Shown: in pieces, positions 59,593 through 64,000 of the stretch
How positions within the stretch are numbered: position 1 is the first letter of the stretch
Layout: each line of letters starts with the position of its first letter
Origin: Ancylobacter koreensis
GTDB taxonomy: Bacteria > Pseudomonadota > Alphaproteobacteria > Rhizobiales > Xanthobacteraceae
Assembly: GCF_023016525.1 (NCBI RefSeq)
Contig: NZ_JALKCG010000003.1
Span: 246,724 to 310,723, forward strand
DNA: 64,000 nucleotides
Direction: 5' to 3'
Program-made: the position numbers and the translations under genes
Notes under the pieces: model-generated
Told to the model about the DNA's origin: nothing
Database searches by the model: none
Seen by the model: only the letters and a program-made list of their open reading frames with translations

Positions 59593-59898
59593 ATGGTGGC
59601 ACGCATCTACAAGCCGACCCGCAACGCCATGCAGTCGGGCACGGGGAAGACCAAGCTCTGGGTGCTCGACTACGAGCCCGAGCAGCCGCGCCAGGTCGAG
59701 CCGCTGATGGGCTATACCAGCTCCGGCGACATGAACAGCCAGCTTCGCCTGCGCTTCGACAGCAAGGAAGAGGCGGTCGCCTATGCCGAGCGCCACGGCA
59801 TCGCCTATCAGGTGCAGGAGCCCAAGGAGCCCGCGCGCCGCAAGATCGCCTATGCCGACAATTTCAGCTTCCGCCGTATCGGCCAGTGGACCCACTGA
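59593..59898 (+). CDS. Complex I accessory subunit (NDUFS4-like, ETC complex I subunit region)
   Basis: 101-residue protein of the ETC complex I subunit family, the alphaproteobacterial relative of mitochondrial NDUFS4 (18 kDa). It contains ARIYKPTRNAMQSGTGKTKLWVLDYEPEQPRQVEPLMGYTSSGDM, a characteristic N-terminal block, and ends FSFRRIGQWTH. It is expected to bind the peripheral arm of NADH dehydrogenase. The other nuo genes are not in the window. Confidence 0.92.
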   Translation: MVARIYKPTRNAMQSGTGKTKLWVLDYEPEQPRQVEPLMGYTSSGDMNSQLRLRFDSKEEAVAYAERHGIAYQVQEPKEPARRKIAYADNFSFRRIGQWTH

Positions 59899-59932
59899 GT
59901 GGGCCCTGCCGGTGCCGGAGCTGCCGACCGAC

Positions 59933-60009
59933 GGCCGCGTAGCTCAGCTGGATAGAGCAGCCGCCTTCTAAGCGGCAGGTCGCTGGTTCGAGCCCAGCCG
60001 CGGTCGCCA
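59933..60009 (+). tRNA. tRNA-Arg (anticodon TCT)
   Basis: Acceptor stem GGCCGCG/CGCGGTC (one G-T pair), anticodon stem GCCGC/GCGGC with loop CTTCTAA (anticodon TCT), T arm with TTCGAGC, discriminator G and encoded CCA. It decodes AGA/AGG. It lies 34 bp after the complex I subunit gene. Confidence 0.95.
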
Positions 60010-60069
60010 ACTCGGCACTCCCGCCGGATTCTATGCCCTCTCGCGAGGGGGCACCTCAACCACCCTTGC

Positions 60070-60558
60070 CTAGCCGCCCTTGAACAGCCGGTGCTCGACG
60101 CGGTCGCCGACGGCGATGCCACGGGCCTTCACGGTGCCGGCCGGCAGTTCGAGCACCGCCTTGACCGGCACGCCGGACGAGATGGTCGCCGTCGACAGCG
60201 GCACGGTGTCCGTGGCGATGCTGGCCACGCGCCCGTCGGCGCGGATGAACAGCATGTCGAGCGGGATATAGGTGTTCTTCATCCACATGTAGACCGGCTG
60301 CTCGACGCCGAAGTCGAACAGCATGCCGGCGTCCGGCGCCAGTTCGGTGCGGTACATCAGCCCCTTGGAGCGTTCGGCCGGCGTCGCCGCCAGTTCGGCC
60401 TGCACCTCGACCGCGCCGGAGCGCGTGAAAATAGCGAGCTTCTCGAAAGTCGCGGCCCGGGCGGGCACGCCGGCGCCAATCAGCGCGAGGGCGAGAAGCC
60501 CGGCAATGGCGGCAAAAGCCCGCGCGCCCGGACGGATCGCATGGAAAAGGCTATTCAT
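60070..60558 (-). CDS. DUF192 family exported protein
   Basis: 162-residue protein. A signal segment ends ARAA near residue 36. The DUF192 core has ERSKGLMYRTELAPDAGMLFDFG, VYMWMKNTYIPLDMLFIRADG and AVLELPAGTVKARGIAVGDRV. DUF192 proteins are small periplasmic or membrane-anchored proteins of unknown function. It is downstream of the cold-shock gene on the same strand. Confidence 0.9.
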   Translation of the reverse strand: MNSLFHAIRPGARAFAAIAGLLALALIGAGVPARAATFEKLAIFTRSGAVEVQAELAATPAERSKGLMYRTELAPDAGMLFDFGVEQPVYMWMKNTYIPLDMLFIRADGRVASIATDTVPLSTATISSGVPVKAVLELPAGTVKARGIAVGDRVEHRLFKGG

Positions 60559-60620
60559 GCTGAACGGGCGCCCGCAGGCACCCTCCCTGGTGAGATGACG
60601 CGCTTCCCGGACGGTCCGGC

Positions 60621-61211
60621 CTAGTGCGAGGAGGGCGTTTCCGCACCGTCCGGCCGCACCTCGGCGGCCATAAGGCCCTTGGGCCCCGGCCCGAAGCGCA
60701 CCAGCACCATCTGTCCGGGCCGCAATTCCGTCAAGCCGTGCCGGCGCAGCGTCTCCATGTGGACGAAGATGTCCTCGGTGCCCTCGCCCCGCGACAGGAA
60801 GCCGAAGCCGCGCAGGCGGTTGAACCATTTCACCCAGGCACGCTCGAAGCCGCCGACCGGCTGCACCGTCACATGGGTGCGGGCCTGCGGAAGCTGGGAG
60901 TGATGCAGCGCGGTCGAGGCATCCATGGAGATGACGCGCAGCGCCTGATAGCCGCGCTCTCGCGCCACGGCCTCGCACACCACGCGGGCGCCTTCCTGTG
61001 CGGTGCTGAAGCCGCCCCGGCGCAGACAGGTGACGTGCAGCAGCACGTCGCGTCCGCCATCGTCCGGCACGACGAAGCCGTAACCCTTGGAGACATCGAA
61101 CCACTTGATGGTTCCGGCGATCTGGACGATGTCGCCGTCCGCGTCGGCGTCCCGGTCCAGCCCGTCGCGCGCGACCTGACCCGGCCGTGGCAGAGAACCG
61201 TCGGATACCAT
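60621..61211 (-). CDS. Two-domain cold-shock protein
   Basis: 196-residue protein with two cold-shock (OB-fold) domains: the first at about residues 33-98 (GTIKWFDVSKGYGFVVPDDG, DVLLHV) and the second near 125-185 (WVKWFNRLRGFGFLSRGEG, DIFVHME). Such double-CSD proteins are an alphaproteobacterial form, bind single-stranded nucleic acid and are linked to stress or stationary phase. The start MVSDGSLPRP has a GGAGG site 10-12 nt upstream; a start at 61244 is possible. Confidence 0.9.
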   Translation of the reverse strand: MVSDGSLPRPGQVARDGLDRDADADGDIVQIAGTIKWFDVSKGYGFVVPDDGGRDVLLHVTCLRRGGFSTAQEGARVVCEAVARERGYQALRVISMDASTALHHSQLPQARTHVTVQPVGGFERAWVKWFNRLRGFGFLSRGEGTEDIFVHMETLRRHGLTELRPGQMVLVRFGPGPKGLMAAEVRPDGAETPSSH

Positions 61212-61356
61212 CGGCTGCCTACCTCCAGGAACACTGTGACCCATGTGGAAAGGCCGGGCCGGTTTGATTCTGATTTTGAAGCATAGCACTCGCGGGCGTC
61301 ACGAAAACACCCAAATTGATTCGGTGCCGCGATCGGCCGTCTTCGCCCGGCGTCCG

Positions 61357-62121
61357 TCAGCCGCCCGTGGCCGCCTCCAGCACGTCGCCTATGTCGGCAT
61401 GGATGACCAGTTCCGCGAGTTCGTCCAGTTCGGTCGGCTCGCGGTTGATGATGACCAGGCGCGCCCCGTTGCGGCGCGCCTGCACCGGAAAGCCGGCCGC
61501 CGGCCAGACCACGAGCGAGGAGCCGATGGCGAGAAAGACGTCGCAGGCGGCGGTGAGTTCCCCTGCCCGCGCCATCGGCGCCGCCGGCATGGGCTGGCCG
61601 AAGGAGATCGTCGCCGATTTCACCGGCCCGCCGCAGTCCCGGCAGTCGGGCGCCTCGCCACTCGCCTCGAAACGGGCGCGGACCCAGTCGAGCTCGTGGC
61701 GTTCGCCGCAGTCGAGGCAGGTCGCGTAAGTGGTGTTGCCATGCAGTTCGACGACATCGGCTGCCGCCACGCCGGACGCCTGGTGGAGGCCGTCTATGTT
61801 CTGCGTGACGATGCCGGCGAGCCGCCCCTCCCTCATCAGCCGGGCGAGCGCGCGATGGCCGCGCCCCGGCCGCGCGGCACCGAACGCCTCCTCCATAGCG
61901 AAGCGCCGCCGCCAGGCTTCCGCGCGCATGTCACGCCGTGCCAGAAAAGTCTGGAAGTCGATCGGCCGGTTGCGGGTCCACAGCCCGCCCGGCGAGCGGA
62001 AATCGGGAATGCCGCATTCGGTGGAAATGCCCGCGCCAGTGAAGGCCACGCCGCGCCGCATGCCCGCCAGAAGGGCGCGCAGCGCGTCGGTCGCCGCCTT
62101 GATGTCGTCGCCCATCGTCAT
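61357..62121 (-). CDS. NAD-dependent protein deacetylase (sirtuin, CobB-like)
   Basis: 254-residue Sir2-family deacylase. NAD motifs: [43 protein letters not shown]. The zinc site has CLDCGE and CRDCGG, followed by SFGQPMP. It removes lysine acyl groups from enzymes, using NAD. The start at MTMGDD is used; a start at MGDDIK (62115) is equally possible. It is divergent from gloA with 48 bp between the starts. Confidence 0.95.
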   Translation of the reverse strand: MTMGDDIKAATDALRALLAGMRRGVAFTGAGISTECGIPDFRSPGGLWTRNRPIDFQTFLARRDMRAEAWRRRFAMEEAFGAARPGRGHRALARLMREGRLAGIVTQNIDGLHQASGVAAADVVELHGNTTYATCLDCGERHELDWVRARFEASGEAPDCRDCGGPVKSATISFGQPMPAAPMARAGELTAACDVFLAIGSSLVVWPAAGFPVQARRNGARLVIINREPTELDELAELVIHADIGDVLEAATGG

Positions 62122-62169
62122 ATCTTGCGCGCACCCGCCCGCGGCCCCGCCGCCAAAGAGAGAACCCCG

Positions 62170-62592
62170 ATGAAGTACCTTCACACCATGGTGCGCGTCA
62201 CCGACATCGACGCCTCGCTCGACTTCTACTGCAACAAGCTGGGTCTGGTGGAGGTTCGCCGCAAGGACGTTCCTCAGGGCCGCTTCACGCTCATCTTCCT
62301 CGCCGCGCCGGGTCAGGAAGGGGTCGCCGAGGTTGAGCTGACCCACAACTGGGACCCGGAAGCCTATGGCGAAGGCCGCAATTTCGGCCACCTCGCCTAT
62401 GAGGTCGACGATATCTATGAAGCCTGCCGCAAGCTGCAGGAAGGCGGCGTCACCATCAACCGCCCGCCGCGCGACGGGCGCATGGCCTTCGTCCGCTCGC
62501 CCGACAACATCTCCATCGAGCTGCTGCAGAAGGGCGAGGCCCTGCCGCCGCAGGAGCCATGGGCCTCGGCGCCGAACATCGGCAAGTGGTAA
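62170..62592 (+). CDS. gloA: Lactoylglutathione lyase (glyoxalase I)
   Basis: 140-residue metal-dependent isomerase that turns methylglyoxal-glutathione into S-lactoylglutathione. The start [25 protein letters not shown] has the first metal His, and [33 protein letters not shown] includes further metal ligands. The end [13 protein letters not shown] completes the site. It is divergent from the sirtuin gene. Confidence 0.96.
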   Translation: MKYLHTMVRVTDIDASLDFYCNKLGLVEVRRKDVPQGRFTLIFLAAPGQEGVAEVELTHNWDPEAYGEGRNFGHLAYEVDDIYEACRKLQEGGVTINRPPRDGRMAFVRSPDNISIELLQKGEALPPQEPWASAPNIGKW

Positions 62593-62849
62593 AAAAGACC
62601 CGAGGGTCTGCGCCTGCATGTAGCCGGCGCGGACCCTTGTGGACTGAGTGGCGCCGCCGAAGCGGATCATCCTCGCCCGCGCCGGGGCGCGGCGATCCCC
62701 TGTTCATCCCCAGGGCGAGCGAACACCTGTCGCCCTTGGCGATGGTGGCCGTAAGAGGCCGGCCGGCGAAATCGTCGCGCTGGTCTGAGCACGTACCCTG
62801 CCCCTTCATCGCGAGTGCGACGCCTGTGGACGACGTGTTCCCCACCGTC

Positions 62850-62878
62850 TTGTGCGCCGCCTCGCGCGCCCCTATAAG
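62850..62878 (+). promoter_or_regulatory. Promoter of tRNA-Glu
   Basis: The -35 TTGTGC (62850-62855) and -10 TATAAG (62873-62878) are separated by 17 nt and end 12 bp before the tRNA, a good vegetative sigma70-type promoter. The remaining 250 bp between gloA and this site show no supported gene. Confidence 0.75.
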
Positions 62879-62890
62879 GGCCCCGCCTGC

Positions 62891-62965
62891 GCGCCCTTCG
62901 TCTATCGGTTAGGACGCCACCCTTTCACGGTGGAGAGAGGGGTTCGACTCCCCTAGGGCGCGCCA
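62891..62965 (+). tRNA. tRNA-Glu (anticodon TTC), integration target
   Basis: Acceptor stem GCGCCCT/AGGGCGC, anticodon stem CCACC/GGTGG with loop CTTTCAC (anticodon TTC), T arm with TTCGACT, discriminator G and encoded CCA. The 3' 57 nt, read on the other strand, form the final codons of the serine recombinase to the right, so the tRNA 3' part is the likely attachment core. Confidence 0.96.
62909..62965. other. Probable attachment site core (tRNA-Glu 3' part)
   Basis: These 57 bp are shared between the 3' end of tRNA-Glu and the last 19 codons (including stop) of the recombinase on the opposite strand. Integrases that use tRNA genes restore the tRNA 3' end from element DNA, so the core probably lies here. 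A second copy of part of this sequence should mark the other end of the element, outside the window. Confidence 0.6.
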
Positions 62966-64000
62966 CTTCCGTACAAAACCGCGAACACCCGGCTGGGTGG
63001 CTCGTTCGGCGAGTACGGCTCTCTCCAGTACCGTCCTTGATCCGTGGATGCGCACGACGTGCTGGTCGACCTCGACCGCGTCGATGAGCGACCGCAGATA
63101 GGCTTTTCGGAACGGCACCTCGCCTTCGGTGATGTTTGAGCGCATGAGCTGCCCGAAGCGGGCGAGCTTGTCCTGATCAAGCCGGCTTGCGGCAGCACCC
63201 TGATTCTCGATCCGCTCCAGCGCTGAATGCGCCCGATCCCGATCTGCCTTGAGCTTCGCAATCTGCTCCTTGAGCATGTCGTCCGGCTCCGTGATGCCGT
63301 CGGCGACAAGCAGGTACAGCCGCCGCAGCTTGTCTTCCGCCGTCGTTCTTTCGCGCGAGAGTTCATCGATCCGCGCCTGGACCTCGGCATCGGCCTTCAC
63401 TCGCCGGTCAACGACGGACTGTAGCAGCGCCTCCAACCGCTCGGGCATCAGGACGCGTTCAGCGACATGGCGTGTTACCAGATGGTCGAGCTTCTCCATC
63501 GGCACCGTTCGCCCTTTGCAGGCGGACTTGCCGACCCGGCCGGAGGTCGAGCAGCTGTAATAGCGATAGACCCTGCCGCTCTTCGAAGTGCCGGTGCGCA
63601 GCGTCATGGCGCTGCCGCAACTGGCGCAGTAGGCAAGCCCGGTCAGAAGGATCGGACCTGAGATGACCCGTGGCGGGCTGTTGTGCGGGCTCTTCGCCCT
63701 GAGAGCCTTCTGCACTTTGTCGAAGGTGCGGCGCTCCAAGATGGCAGGCACAGAGATCGGGATGACTTCGTGCTGCGGCTTCACCTGCCCCGTCTTCGAG
63801 CTTCGCTTATTGAAGCTCCATTCCCCGACATAAACGGGATTGGTCAGGATGCCGTGGATGGTGCCGACGCCATAGCGGGCTCCAAGACGGGTGCGGTAGC
63901 CCTTCGCATTGAGGTGCTTGGTAATCTCCTTGATGCCCATGGGGCCCGATGTGCCGTCTCCCCGCAGGTAGAGATCGAACATCAGCCGCACCAGCTCGGC
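62909..64000 (-). CDS. Large serine recombinase, C-terminal part (cut by window edge)
   Basis: At least 363 residues; the N-terminal catalytic resolvase domain lies beyond the window. Visible are the recombinase domain (AELVRLMFDLYLRG, YGVGTIHGILTNPVYVGEW), the zinc-ribbon domain with AYCASCGSAMTLR and YYSCSTSGRVGKSACKGR, and a long coiled coil. The residues from WRALGESNPSLHRERVAS to the stop are the complement of the tRNA-Glu 3' part. The codon use is less GC-biased than its neighbours. It marks an integrated element that extends to the right. Confidence 0.93.
   Translation of the reverse strand, partial: AELVRLMFDLYLRGDGTSGPMGIKEITKHLNAKGYRTRLGARYGVGTIHGILTNPVYVGEWSFNKRSSKTGQVKPQHEVIPISVPAILERRTFDKVQKALRAKSPHNSPPRVISGPILLTGLAYCASCGSAMTLRTGTSKSGRVYRYYSCSTSGRVGKSACKGRTVPMEKLDHLVTRHVAERVLMPERLEALLQSVVDRRVKADAEVQARIDELSRERTTAEDKLRRLYLLVADGITEPDDMLKEQIAKLKADRDRAHSALERIENQGAAASRLDQDKLARFGQLMRSNITEGEVPFRKAYLRSLIDAVEVDQHVVRIHGSRTVLERAVLAERATQPGVRGFVRKWRALGESNPSLHRERVAS

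Noticed and set aside
62591..62609. A-tract plus hairpin after gloA
   Set aside because: The stem is 5 bp with a 4-nt loop, and the T run falls on the strand with no gene to terminate. Too weak to call.

Overview
This 64 kb window is GC-rich, densely packed chromosomal DNA from an alphaproteobacterium, most likely of the order Hyphomicrobiales and plausibly Xanthobacteraceae (Ancylobacter, Starkeya or Xanthobacter-like). The placement is an inference. It rests on conserved alphaproteobacterial gene orders (rpoZ-rsh-pyrE-pdxJ-acpS-lepB-rnc-era-recO; glyA-nrdR-ribD-ribE-ribH-nusB-thiL; plsX-fabH-ihfA-merR), an aspartate-rich Mg-type HemB, a GTTC-N7-GTTC LexA box, an LdtR-type MarR regulator, and an NDUFS4-like complex I subunit. 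Almost everything is core housekeeping. The one clearly mobile part is the right edge.

Layout. 1-5 kb: SOS box, a small membrane protein and uvrA, then heme A synthase and a DUF2842 protein. 5-10 kb: a Wzz-like protein with a decayed kinase domain, tRNA-Pro(GGG), a membrane protein, a His-rich nitroreductase, an ALDH7-type dehydrogenase and RlpA. 10-16 kb: merR-ihfA-fabH-plsX-DUF177-cytochrome bc1 chaperone on the minus strand, with BamE divergent. 16-24 kb: a D-amino-acid dehydrogenase with a solute-binding protein, then thiL-nusB-ribH-ribE-ribD-nrdR-glyA (riboflavin, thiamine and one-carbon metabolism). 24-32.5 kb: a deacetylase-fold amidohydrolase, LdtR and a DUF6163 protein, 3-hydroxyisobutyryl-CoA hydrolase, hemB, a lipoprotein-LivH fusion, threonine ammonia-lyase, an RDD protein and the Bpt leucyltransferase. 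32.5-37.5 kb: Tat-exported PhoX, parC and a small periplasmic protein. 37.4-45.6 kb: the recO-era-rnc-lepB-acpS-pdxJ-pyrE-(CsbD-like)-rsh-rpoZ block. 45.8-50.5 kb: a NYN-domain protein, family 5 uracil-DNA glycosylase, epmA/efp, smpB and dapA. 50.8-58 kb: a soluble lytic transglycosylase, an ArfA-like tandem-BON/OmpA protein with two tiny membrane proteins, an M29 aminopeptidase, a small secreted protein and a deoxyribosyltransferase with a C-terminal membrane segment. 58-63 kb: small proteins (DUF6481, BrnA-like antitoxin), a lipoprotein, tRNA-Pro(TGG), tRNA-Arg(TCT), a DUF192 protein, a double cold-shock protein, a sirtuin, GloA and tRNA-Glu(TTC). 62.9-64 kb: the C-terminal part of a large serine recombinase whose last codons are the antisense strand of tRNA-Glu. 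This marks the start of an integrated element that continues past the window.

The best leads are (1) a LexA-box-controlled 54-residue membrane protein ahead of uvrA, (2) the ArfABC-like compact operon at 53.1-55.5 kb, (3) the tRNA-Glu integration junction, and (4) a Wzz/BY-kinase protein with all three nucleotide-binding motifs destroyed. No CRISPR array, rRNA operon or complete insertion sequence was seen. All assignments come from reading motifs and gene order; no database search was run.
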